Shown here: positions 24,833-31,865 of the stretch, in pieces
Layout of the letters: each line of letters starts with the position of its first letter
Numbering within the stretch: position 1 is the stretch's first letter
NCBI RefSeq assembly: GCF_042432825.1
Contig: NZ_JBHLWN010000067.1
Coordinates: forward strand, 1-64,000
Direction: 5' to 3'
DNA from: Gordoniibacillus chartarius
GTDB taxonomy: Bacteria; Bacillota; Bacilli; Paenibacillales; NBRC-103111
Length of the DNA: 64,000 nucleotides
Notes under the pieces: model-generated
The model's database searches: none
What the model was told of the DNA's origin: nothing
The model's input: the letters and a program-made list of their open reading frames with translations, nothing else
Made by a program: the position numbers and the translations under genes

Positions 24833-26605
24833 TTATTCGATACATAATAACGACGCAGCATAAGCGGCCGTTACCGGCTGCTTGCAGCGCAGATCTTCCT
24901 TCTTCACCTCGCGGTAGTCGATGCCCCACTCCTTCATTCGCTGTGCCGGAGCTTTGAACGCCTCCGAGAAGAGCGCCACCTGCTTGCCCTGCATGTCCTG
25001 CAGCTGCGCCTTCACTTCCTGGCTCTGCTTGTAGGCTCGGCCTATACTGATGTCAGCACACAAGTATGCGGAAATGAAACACATCGCCAGCACCGCCGCT
25101 CCGGCACCGCGAAGCAGCCATTGACGGGCTCTCCACGCCGCCGCGACGAAAACCAGCGGTACCAGCCAAAGCTGAGGCACATAACGGGCCCACCACGGTT
25201 CAGGGTTAATGAACACGGAAGCCAGCAGCCCAGCGCCCGCAAAGGCGGCCACTACGCCTACCCGCCAGCGAAGCATGACAATCAGCAGCCCTAGGGCCGG
25301 CGTAAGCACAAGCAGCCACCGAGAAAGCGGCCCGAACCCCGCAATCCGGGTATCCACGTTCAGGTTCGCAAACTGCCTCCAGTCGATCGGCCACCATGCG
25401 GACCGATGCGTGACGTTCGGCGCGATGACGTCCTCCGTCTTCGACGTATAGGAGACGGCAAACTTGTACCAGCGTGTATGATTGTGGAAATCCGCCGGCG
25501 AGTTTACCGTCATGATATCAAGAGCGCCTTTTCCGGCTAGCGGATAGAAAGGATGCCCTTGCTTAACGGTATTAAATACATAAGGGTTCCAGCCGATGAC
25601 GACGACCGCAACCGCTGCGGTAGCCAGCAGCACCGTAATGGGACGCCACATAGCCCTTGCTTTAAGGACAGCGAGCAGCCTTGCCTTGACTCCGCCTTCA
25701 CCGCCCTGCATGCTTCCGTCCTTGTTCTCAAGCCACAGCCGAATCGCAACCGCCGCAACCATCGTCGCGCACAAAATTCCGGCATACGCGATCGCCGTAA
25801 ATTTAACATTAATCAGCAAAACGACGGCTCCGGCCGAAAGCCAAAGCGCCCGGCGTTCGTACGTATAGGTGAAGTATGCAAGCGCCGCGGCCAGCAGCAG
25901 CAGCAGGCTGCCGATGATACCATCGTTGTAGTAAGTGAACAGCTGCATCGACGTGACCGGATTCATCGCCGCGCTGGCAGCGATCAGCACCGCGGCCGAT
26001 CCGCGGGACAATGCGGACAGGCCCGAGAACGCTTCGCCCTTACGCTCGGCGGAGAACACAGCAAGCAGCACCGCCAGAGCTGCAAAAAACGACGAAGCCA
26101 TCACGATGACATTCACCGCCTTACCCGTTTCGGCAAAACCGGTGAGCGTGTATATCGCCGCAGCAATAAACCAAACGCCTTTAGGGTAATGGTTCACCCA
26201 GATCAGGTCGATCCCCATCGGGTCGTAAATCGGATTCCAGCCGCTCTGCAGCTGGAGCACCGCGAAATAGTGGTACACCTGGCCGTCATACGACGTATCG
26301 TAGATGACACCGGCACTATAGACCGACACCGCCGCACATATCGCCGAAATAAGCAGCGCACTGCCGCCGCGGAGCCATAACGACCCGCCCGGCGCCCCCC
26401 GCCTCAGCCGCCATATCGCAAACGCCGCAACCGCTGCTGCCATAACCAGCAATCCCAAGCTTAACGTCATGCGCGTAACGGGCAGCCGAAGCAGCAGCAC
26501 GACGAACATCGCTGCATAAAGCGCAGCAACCAAGCCAAATAAACAGCCTGAAACTGCGATACACCATTTTGCCGCCAGCCGGAAGTTACGATTTTGCAAG
26601 TACAA
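24833..26605 (-). CDS. Polytopic membrane protein, probable GT-C glycosyltransferase
   Basis: A 590-residue protein with about 11-12 hydrophobic helices. After helix 3 an outer loop carries TSYDGQVYHYFAVLQLQSGWNPI (split here: Asp near residue 106, His near 111), placed like the acidic first-loop motif of GT-C/GT39 enzymes that use polyprenyl-phosphate sugars. A short soluble tail closes the protein. Start: TTG at 26605 or the TTG two codons on, both just after GGGAG; it overlaps the flippase-like gene by about 20 bases. With UbiA-like and SMR-like neighbours it would add a lipid-carried sugar outside the membrane. The acceptor is unknown. Confidence 0.65.
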   Translation of the reverse strand: MYLQNRNFRLAAKWCIAVSGCLFGLVAALYAAMFVVLLLRLPVTRMTLSLGLLVMAAAVAAFAIWRLRRGAPGGSLWLRGGSALLISAICAAVSVYSAGVIYDTSYDGQVYHYFAVLQLQSGWNPIYDPMGIDLIWVNHYPKGVWFIAAAIYTLTGFAETGKAVNVIVMASSFFAALAVLLAVFSAERKGEAFSGLSALSRGSAAVLIAASAAMNPVTSMQLFTYYNDGIIGSLLLLLAAALAYFTYTYERRALWLSAGAVVLLINVKFTAIAYAGILCATMVAAVAIRLWLENKDGSMQGGEGGVKARLLAVLKARAMWRPITVLLATAAVAVVVIGWNPYVFNTVKQGHPFYPLAGKGALDIMTVNSPADFHNHTRWYKFAVSYTSKTEDVIAPNVTHRSAWWPIDWRQFANLNVDTRIAGFGPLSRWLLVLTPALGLLIVMLRWRVGVVAAFAGAGLLASVFINPEPWWARYVPQLWLVPLVFVAAAWRARQWLLRGAGAAVLAMCFISAYLCADISIGRAYKQSQEVKAQLQDMQGKQVALFSEAFKAPAQRMKEWGIDYREVKKEDLRCKQPVTAAYAASLLCIE

Positions 26606-26945
26606 CCACTCCCGCCACGATCAACAGCATGGCGCCCAGCTTGGCAGCAGTGACCGTTTCTTTAAGTACAAATACGGAAAATACAAACACAATTACATAC
26701 CCTGCTGCGACGAGCGGATACGCTTGCGACAACGGGAGCCGGGAAAGCGTGAAAATCCACAGCACGGCGGAGATGCCGTAGCACATTAGCCCGGCCATAA
26801 TAAACGGCGACGTCAGCATCGCGCGCAGCATAGGCACGAGCGAAGGCATCATCTCGCCGCCGAGCTTATTGGTGCCAAGCTTCATGAGCACTTGCCCGGC
26901 GGCACCTAACAGAATCGAAGAAAAAGCAAATGCGTAAGCCTGCAT
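26586..26945 (-). CDS. Small EamA/SMR-family transporter, possible lipid-sugar flippase
   Basis: A 119-residue protein with four membrane helices: ILLGAAGQVLMKLG in helix 1, LSRLPLSQAYPLVAAGYV across helices 3-4, VLKETVT before the last helix. These blocks match short EamA-type proteins such as ArnE, which help flip undecaprenyl-phosphate aminoarabinose. It overlaps the GT-C-like gene and lies 27 bp after the UbiA-like gene, the order expected of make, flip and transfer steps. Multidrug SMR pumps are the other possibility; the operon context argues for a flippase. Confidence 0.75.
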   Translation of the reverse strand: MQAYAFAFSSILLGAAGQVLMKLGTNKLGGEMMPSLVPMLRAMLTSPFIMAGLMCYGISAVLWIFTLSRLPLSQAYPLVAAGYVIVFVFSVFVLKETVTAAKLGAMLLIVAGVVVLAKS

Positions 26946-26972
26946 TATACAAAATCCTTTCCGTACAGCCTA

Positions 26973-27887
26973 TTATTCGAAGAAAGTAAGAATGACGGTG
27001 ACGGCGACACCGAACAGCACGACGCAGGTGAGGATCCCTTTGTCCTCAAACAGCAGCTCGTCCGGCTTACCGCCCTTGCCCAGCACATGAATGAGATACA
27101 AATACCGGAAAATGCCGTAAAACACAAACGGAATGGTCCACATGAGGTAAATCGTACGCCCCGACATGAACGTGAACAGCGAGTAGCTGATGATAGCGCA
27201 GGTCGTCACGATGGTCGACATCTGATCGAGCAGCGGCTCGGAATAATGCTCCAGCACCTTGCGGTGCGAGCCCTTGGAATGCTCCAGCAGCAGCAATTCG
27301 TGGCGTCGCTTGCCGATAGCGAGGAACAGCGACAGGACGAATACGCACAGCAAAAACCACGGCGTAAAGCGCACATTGATCACCAGCGCCCCGCCGATCG
27401 CTCGCAGCACGAAGCCCGAAGCAAGAATCATCACATCGAGAATGACGACGTGCTTCAGCTTCAAGGAATATCCGACGTTAAGGCCAAAATAAACCGCCAG
27501 CAGCAGCGCAAACAACGGGTGCATCGTAAACGCCACGACCAGCGACCCGATCAACAGAACGGCTCCTACACTCAGCGCGAACGCGGGCTTCAGCTGTCCC
27601 GACGCCATTGGACGGTGCCGCTTCTCCGGGTGCTGCCGGTCCGCCTCGCGGTCCATAAAATCGTTCAAAATATAGACGCAGCCGGAAACGAAGCAAAATA
27701 AAAAGAACGCAATAATCACATTCGTTATTTGGATCGGCTGGCCGGTGCCGAGCGAGAAGACGAGCGCAGCGAAGACGAGCACATTTTTGCTCCACTGCTT
27801 CGGTCTTAACTGCTTGAACATCAGCTTAAGCGTCTGCATAGGCGATACGGCGGCATCGCTTTGAATCGTGTTGCGGTGGGTGGACAA
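26973..27887 (-). CDS. UbiA-family prenyltransferase, decaprenyl-phosphate phosphoribosyltransferase-like
   Basis: A 304-residue UbiA-superfamily membrane protein with about eight helices. The first aspartate motif is NDFMDREADRQHP (about residue 76) followed by KRHRPMASGQL; the second region has KLKHVVILDVMILASGFVLRAIGGAL. The RPKQWSKN start and KRHRP block match the DPPR-synthase branch, which attaches phosphoribose from PRPP to polyprenyl phosphate. The start is TTG at 27887 with AAGGAG 9 bases upstream. It is first in an operon with the flippase-like, GT-C-like and PAP2-like genes. It probably makes a lipid-linked pentose. Confidence 0.82.
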   Translation of the reverse strand: MSTHRNTIQSDAAVSPMQTLKLMFKQLRPKQWSKNVLVFAALVFSLGTGQPIQITNVIIAFFLFCFVSGCVYILNDFMDREADRQHPEKRHRPMASGQLKPAFALSVGAVLLIGSLVVAFTMHPLFALLLAVYFGLNVGYSLKLKHVVILDVMILASGFVLRAIGGALVINVRFTPWFLLCVFVLSLFLAIGKRRHELLLLEHSKGSHRKVLEHYSEPLLDQMSTIVTTCAIISYSLFTFMSGRTIYLMWTIPFVFYGIFRYLYLIHVLGKGGKPDELLFEDKGILTCVVLFGVAVTVILTFFE

Positions 27888-27996
27888 ACGAATCGACTCC
27901 TTATGGCGGGACTGTTTTCATAAGCTTTGTAAATTTTATCATAAACTCAATAAATATGAACGTTTTTTCTCTGTTAAAAGTTTCCCCATTCGGCCA

Positions 27997-28026
27997 AAAG
28001 AAAAACAGCGACGCTAAGGTCGCTGT
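27997..28026 (-). terminator. Rho-independent terminator after the CD3324-family gene
   Basis: ACAGCGAC pairs with GTCGCTGT across a 6-base loop; the minus strand continues TTTTCTTT. It starts four bases past the stop of the gene at 28030. Confidence 0.85.
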
Positions 28027-28029
28027 TCG

Positions 28030-28323
28030 CTAGGCTCGCTGGGAGCTTGCCGCATGGAGCCGCTTTTTGGTAATGATTTTGCGAATGCTGTCTTCCGACA
28101 GGTGGAACGACTGCACGAGCTCGATAATCGGCGTGCCGCTCTGGTACATGCGGAAAATTTCGCTGTTGCGGCGCTCGATGATGAGGCGGGTTCCGTTATT
28201 TTCGCCCCAGCCGGCGCGCTTCTGTTCCTTCTTCGGTATATAAATAATCTCGCCCTGGATGTACTCCTGAAGCTGCTTCAGCAGGCTAGGGGGAAGAAAA
28301 TCCTTTCCGTTTTTGTAACTCAT
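28030..28323 (-). CDS. CD3324 family protein, probable helix-turn-helix regulator
   Basis: A 97-residue protein beginning MSYKNGKDFLPPSLL. QEYIQGEIIYIPKK and the RAGWGENNGTR block are typical of the CD3324 family; the C-terminal IELVQSFHLSEDSIRKII forms a helix-turn-helix like that of Mor-type activators. GGGAGG lies 9 bases before the ATG at 28323; longer frames (to 28416) have no ribosome site and no conservation. It is followed by its own terminator. The target genes are unknown. A small 45-codon ORF overlaps its start in another frame. Confidence 0.85.
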   Translation of the reverse strand: MSYKNGKDFLPPSLLKQLQEYIQGEIIYIPKKEQKRAGWGENNGTRLIIERRNSEIFRMYQSGTPIIELVQSFHLSEDSIRKIITKKRLHAASSQRA

Positions 28324-28423
28324 CAAATAAAACCTCCCTGAAGGTTTCCATAAATGTTGGTGTAGCGGTTGTCTGGCTAGTGCTGACGGTATGCGCGGCC
28401 GTGCCGGTAAATGCAATTTGCAT
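28286..28423 (-). CDS. Possible 45-residue small protein overlapping the CD3324 gene
   Basis: ATG at 28423 follows AAGGAGG by 8 bases, a very good ribosome site. The product would start MQIAFTGTAAHTVST, be rich in Thr in the first half and charged in the second (FDELQKRKGF), with no known domain. It ends 38 bases inside the CD3324 gene in another frame, so its translation could control that gene as a leader peptide. No homologue is known to me. Confidence 0.35.
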   Translation of the reverse strand: MQIAFTGTAAHTVSTSQTTATPTFMETFREVLFDELQKRKGFSSP

Positions 28424-28487
28424 TGCCCATTCCTCCTTTTCGTAGTTTAAATGTATGAGAATCGCTATTTACACCCGTTTCTGGGCG

Positions 28488-28516
28488 CAAAAAAGACACG
28501 ATACCCTGTATCGTGC
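28488..28516 (-). terminator. Rho-independent terminator of the 33-residue peptide gene
   Basis: CACGATAC (28497-28504) pairs perfectly with GTATCGTG (28508-28515) across CCT; the minus strand continues TCTTTTTT. It separates the peptide gene from the genes at 28423 and 28323. Confidence 0.8.
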
Positions 28517-28552
28517 CTTAGCGTTCGTACTCGTATATACGTAAACGAAAGG

Positions 28553-28654
28553 TCAGGTCGCGGATATGCCATGGGCGCTGCTATTCGATTGTAACGAAGC
28601 GTCGGCTGCAAATACGGATACAAACACAATCGGCATAACAGTACGGGTTACCAT
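28553..28654 (-). CDS. Probable 33-residue small peptide gene
   Basis: An ATG at 28654 has AAGGAG 9 bases upstream. The product begins MVTRTVMPIVFVSVFAAD, a short charged head then a hydrophobic stretch, and ends in a polar Ser-rich tail, like an exported signalling or leader peptide. A sigma-A-like promoter lies about 50 bases upstream and a strong terminator about 40 bases downstream, so the unit is a complete small transcript. No family is recognised. An alternative view is that the transcript is a small RNA and the ORF is incidental. Confidence 0.45.
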   Translation of the reverse strand: MVTRTVMPIVFVSVFAADASLQSNSSAHGISAT

Positions 28655-28701
28655 GGAATCCATCTCCTTTCGTTCGGTAGTTAGTGTTGGTTAATACTGC
28701 C

Positions 28702-28731
28702 ATTATAAACCATTGGTTGAGACATTGTCTA
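28702..28731 (-). promoter_or_regulatory. Sigma-A-like promoter of the small peptide gene
   Basis: On the minus strand TAGACA (28726-28731) and TATAAT (28702-28707) are 18 bases apart. The predicted transcript starts near 28695 and reaches the terminator at 28488, about 200 nt. Confidence 0.55.
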
Positions 28732-28773
28732 GTGAAATGTGAAGGGGCCGGGGTCGGCCCCTCCCTGCAAACA

Positions 28774-28830
28774 GTCTCTGCTTACGCAGAGACCACCTCA
28801 GCTGCAGTAATCAATCCGATCACACTCCTT
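28774..28830 (-). other. Hairpin and possible 10-codon leader ORF
   Basis: GTCTCTGC and GCAGAGAC (28774-28793) form a perfect 8-bp hairpin. On the minus strand AAGGAG at 28825-28830 is followed 10 bases later by a TTG-initiated frame of ten codons (ITAAEVVSA after the start) whose stop codon sits in the hairpin loop. A second GC-rich hairpin (GGGGCCG/CGGCCCC) follows at about 28744. Leader-peptide attenuation is possible but unproven. Confidence 0.3.
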
Positions 28831-28896
28831 TCCTGCGAAGTAGCTGGCCGGCTCATTACCTATCATGCCCGAATTGGAAGCCGTTAACAAGGGCAA

Positions 28897-28943
28897 GAAT
28901 CGTTATAACGGAAATGTCCGAACGCATCAGGAATCGTTATAAC
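28897..28943 (+). promoter_or_regulatory. Direct-repeat candidate operator upstream of lrgA
   Basis: Two exact copies of GAATCGTTATAAC (28897-28909 and 28931-28943), 34 bp apart. Each contains the palindrome GTTATAAC. A TATACT -10-like element follows at 28964-28969. lrgAB operons are usually activated by LytTR-type regulators that bind direct repeats, but these copies do not fit the published LytTR consensus exactly. Confidence 0.4.
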
Positions 28944-29005
28944 CGATGCTTGCCTAATTATCGTATACTGATGTAATTAGATTCGTGGGGTTGGAGGTGC
29001 GGGGA

Positions 29006-29380
29006 ATGCTTGGCTTTGCGATTTTACTTGGATTCAATTTGCTGGGGCTTGCCGTCAAGGAGCTTGGTCACATACCGCTTCCGGCGAACCTGATCGGACT
29101 GATCTTGTTTACGGCGTCCTTGTTTTTGCGGATTGTGAAGCTGGAATGGGTGGAGCAGACGGCCGGCTTTCTAACGAAGCATATGCTGCTGTTTTTCGTG
29201 CCTTTTCTGGTCGGAACGATGACGTTCTTTCCGTATATTGGAGCCCATTGGCTAAGCGTCGGGGTGAGCTTGGTCGGAAGCACGTTTGCGGTATTGGCTG
29301 CGACGGGCTGGATGACGGCGGCACTGTCCGGCCGTGCCGGCGGAAAGAATCGGCGGGAACGTGGCGTTGACGGAGAGTAG
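29006..29380 (+). CDS. lrgA: CidA/LrgA family holin-like membrane protein
   Basis: A 124-residue protein with four membrane helices. PLPANLIGLILFTASLFL and FLTKHMLLFFVPFLVGTM are the conserved CidA/LrgA segments. These proteins act with LrgB in murein hydrolase control, programmed lysis and, in several species, pyruvate uptake. The start is ATG 29006 with GGAGG 8 bases upstream. Normally lrgB follows at once; here about 390 bp filled mostly by a 42-bp tandem repeat separates them. No adjacent LytSR two-component system is seen. Confidence 0.85.
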   Translation: MLGFAILLGFNLLGLAVKELGHIPLPANLIGLILFTASLFLRIVKLEWVEQTAGFLTKHMLLFFVPFLVGTMTFFPYIGAHWLSVGVSLVGSTFAVLAATGWMTAALSGRAGGKNRRERGVDGE

Positions 29381-29429
29381 CCCGGATGGGGGTATGATCG
29401 GCATGGCTGCGGCGATGAGAGCGCCGGGC

Positions 29430-29723
29430 GTGGGACTGACGGGCGCGGTAGCGGCGCGGAGTGCGGCGAATGTGTGGATGATGGGCGCGGCTGCGGCGCG
29501 GAGTGCGGCGTATGTATGGATGATGGGCGCGGCTGCGGTGCGGAGTGCGGCGAATGTGTGGATGATGGGCGCGGCTGCGGCGCGGAGTGCGGCGTATGTA
29601 TGGATGATGGGCGCGGCTGCGGTGCGGAGTGCGGCGTATGTATGGATGATGGGCGCGGCTGCGGCGCGGAGTGCGGCGAATGTGTGGATGATGGGCGCGG
29701 CTGCGGCGCGGAGTGCGGCTGGC
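29430..29723. repeat. 42-bp tandem repeat between lrgA and lrgB
   Basis: Six close copies of a 42-bp unit (29472-29723) preceded by a divergent seventh at 29430. Copies differ by a few substitutions, mostly A/G changes at GTGTGG/GTATGG and AAT/TAT. Because 42 is divisible by 3, all six frames stay open. In frame with an ATG at 29394 or 29403 the unit reads VWMMGAAAARSAA plus Asn or Tyr, which would be a hydrophobic repeat peptide of about 140 residues ending at 29834. Confidence 0.9.
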
Positions 29724-29769
29724 GTGGGGATGGATTGGATGGTTACAACGGAGAGCGAGGCGACTTGGG

Positions 29770-30537
29770 ATGACAGATATAGGGGTGGTGCAGAGCGCAG
29801 CGGACGCGGGGGTGACGGGCATCGCTGCGGCTAGTAATGAAGGGTTGGCTGCTTTGTGGAGTGGTCAGCCGCTGTTCGGGCTTGCCGTAAGCGTGTTGTT
29901 TTATGTGGGCGGTTTAGGACTGCACCGGCGCTTTCCGTCGATCCATCCGCTGTTTACGAGCTCCGCAGGCATTATTGTTCTTCTGCTTGCGCTAGGCGTG
30001 CCGTATGAGGCGTATCAGGCCGGCGGGGAATGGCTGACGCTCGTTCTCGGTCCGGCCACTGTAGCCCTCGGCGTGCCGCTGTACAAATATTGGTCGCGAA
30101 TCCGGCAAGAAGCGTGGGCGGTCTGCGTCGGGATCTGTGCCGGAGCTATTGTCGCCATTGTCATGGCTGCACTGTTCGTTTGGCTGCTGGGCGGGAGCCG
30201 GGAGCTGATTTTGACGATGATGCCGAAGTCGACCTCCTCCCCCATCGCCATCGAGCTGTCCCGTCTCATCGGCGGCAACCCTTCCTTCACCGCGGTGTTA
30301 ACCGTTCTGACCGGGCTGTTAGGCAGTATGTTCGGGAGGGCGTTTCTGCGGCTTATCGGTGTGAGGGATCCTCTTGCAATCGGCATTGCTGTCGGCGTAG
30401 CGGCGCATGGGATCGGTACAGCCAAGCTAATCCGGCAATATGAGGATGAAGGCAGCTACAGCGCGTTCGCTATGGCGCTCACCGGCATTGTGACGGGCTT
30501 GCTGTTTGTGCCGATTGTTTTGTGGCTGCAAGGTTAA
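29770..30537 (+). CDS. lrgB: CidB/LrgB family membrane protein
   Basis: A 255-residue protein with about seven or eight membrane helices. LGPATVALGVPLYKYW, MMPKSTSSPIAIELS and AVGVAAHGIGTAKLI are hallmark LrgB blocks. It partners with LrgA. The start is taken as ATG 29770 (weak GAGG 9 bases upstream), giving about 30 residues before the first conserved helix; the first 25 are low-complexity and may derive from the neighbouring repeat, so a later start is possible. It is the last gene of the unit. Confidence 0.85.
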   Translation: MTDIGVVQSAADAGVTGIAAASNEGLAALWSGQPLFGLAVSVLFYVGGLGLHRRFPSIHPLFTSSAGIIVLLLALGVPYEAYQAGGEWLTLVLGPATVALGVPLYKYWSRIRQEAWAVCVGICAGAIVAIVMAALFVWLLGGSRELILTMMPKSTSSPIAIELSRLIGGNPSFTAVLTVLTGLLGSMFGRAFLRLIGVRDPLAIGIAVGVAAHGIGTAKLIRQYEDEGSYSAFAMALTGIVTGLLFVPIVLWLQG

Positions 30538-30795
30538 GGCTTGCGGGATGATTGCATGCTGCGGGAAGTAATGAATATTTCCACACAAGCGGTAAAATGG
30601 GACGATGAAGCAACTGATACACTCAGGTCGTCTTTCGTAATATAGCGGGACGTTACAGGAGGATATAAACGGCAAGGCACCCGCTTGGGGCTGGGGGCGG
30701 TACGGGGGACGTAAGAAAGCTAATAATTCCGGTTGCCCGGCTGCAGCATCCCTGTTGACACTTACAGCCGGAGGATTTCGGGCTAGTACCCATGA
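30538..30795. other. Gene-free interval between lrgB and pxpA
   Basis: About 260 bases between convergent genes. No clear hairpin with a T-run, promoter or small gene was found. Confidence 0.4.
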
Positions 30796-31596
30796 TTACA
30801 AGGCGGCGATGGCGCAGCCGCCTTCCTCCAGCGCGCGTCGGACGGCGCGAGCTGTTGCGACGGCGTGCGGGCTGTCGCCATGCACGCAAATCGTATCGGC
30901 GCGGACGCGGACCGCCGCGCCGGAATCCATCGCGCGCACCGCGCCGTCACGCGCGATGGAGAGCGCTTGCGCCGCTGCCTGCGCGGCGCTCTCGTAGACC
31001 GCGCCGGGCATATGGCGCGGGGCCAGCGAGCCGTCCGCGGCGTAAGCGCGGTCGGCAAAAGCTTCGTCGGCCGCACGGAGGCCGACGGCTTCGGCAGCGC
31101 GCGGCAACGCGCTGCCGGCGAGCCCGACGAGCGTCAGCTCCGGGCTGACGCGAGCGACCGCCCGAGCGATGGCTTCGGCGAGCTCGGGGCGGGCGGCGGC
31201 CATGTTGTACAGGGCGCCGTGCGGCTTAACGTGCCGAAGGCTGCCTCCTTCGGCTTTCACGAACGCCTGCAGGGCGCCGAGCTGATAGATCGTCAGCTCG
31301 TAAGCGTCGTCAGGCGTGATTTGCATTGTGCGGCGACCGAAGCCGGCGAGGTCCGGCAGTCCGGGGTGAGCGCCGATCGCCACCCCCTTGGCCAAGCAGC
31401 GCTGCACGGCACGCCGCATCGTCGCCGGATCGCCGGCATGAAACCCGCAGGCCAGATTGGCGGAAGTCACGATATCCAGCAGCGCCTCGTCGTCGCCGAT
31501 CGTGTAAGCGCCGAAGCTTTCTCCCATATCCGCGTTAAGATCGATCTGGGCCTGTTGCGGCATTGCCGAGTCCATGCTTCGTTCCTCCGATGGCAT
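30796..31596 (-). CDS. pxpA: 5-oxoprolinase subunit A (LamB/YcsF family)
   Basis: A 266-residue protein of the LamB/YcsF family. IDLNADMGESFGAY near the start, SANLACGFHAGDPATM, GAHPGLPDLAGFGRR and KPHGALYN are its conserved blocks. With PxpB and PxpC it opens 5-oxoproline to glutamate using ATP. The ATG at 31596 follows GGGGAGGAG; longer frames are unsupported. The fused pxpBC gene is upstream on the same strand, but a 270-bp gap with dispersed repeats lies between, so a separate promoter is possible. Confidence 0.92.
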   Translation of the reverse strand: MPSEERSMDSAMPQQAQIDLNADMGESFGAYTIGDDEALLDIVTSANLACGFHAGDPATMRRAVQRCLAKGVAIGAHPGLPDLAGFGRRTMQITPDDAYELTIYQLGALQAFVKAEGGSLRHVKPHGALYNMAAARPELAEAIARAVARVSPELTLVGLAGSALPRAAEAVGLRAADEAFADRAYAADGSLAPRHMPGAVYESAAQAAAQALSIARDGAVRAMDSGAAVRVRADTICVHGDSPHAVATARAVRRALEEGGCAIAAL

Positions 31597-31650
31597 GCGA
31601 TCTCCTCCCCATGGAATACCCTTATTGCAAAAATCCCCTGCCAAAGAAAA

Positions 31651-31846
31651 TAACGGTCTCCCAGGGTTTTATTCCGGCAGGTTACAAACAAATTAGTAAA
31701 ATAACGGTTTCCGAGAACCTTATTGGACCGAACGAAAGATATTGCTGCTCAAAACGCAGCAAATAAATCCTTTACAATCCGTTATTTTGCAATCCTCACT
31801 AGCTTTAGGTCAAATAAGACCCTGAGAATCCGCTAAAATCTTCAAG
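31651..31846. repeat. Dispersed intergenic palindromic repeats, copies 2 and 3
   Basis: Degenerate versions of the palindrome at 12512 occur at 31651-31671 (TAACGGTCTCC...GGTTTTA) and 31702-31722 (TAACGGTTTCC...ACCTTA). The ATAAG-CCCTGA-AATCCGCTAAA-CAAG segment at 31814-31846 matches 12460-12491. AT-rich compared with the flanking genes. Confidence 0.5.
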
Positions 31847-31865
31847 CAAACAAGCAGGACTACCT

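Noticed and set aside
28684..28887. 67-codon plus-strand frame before lrgA
   Set aside because: No ribosome site, and it runs antisense through the promoter and hairpins of the small minus-strand unit.
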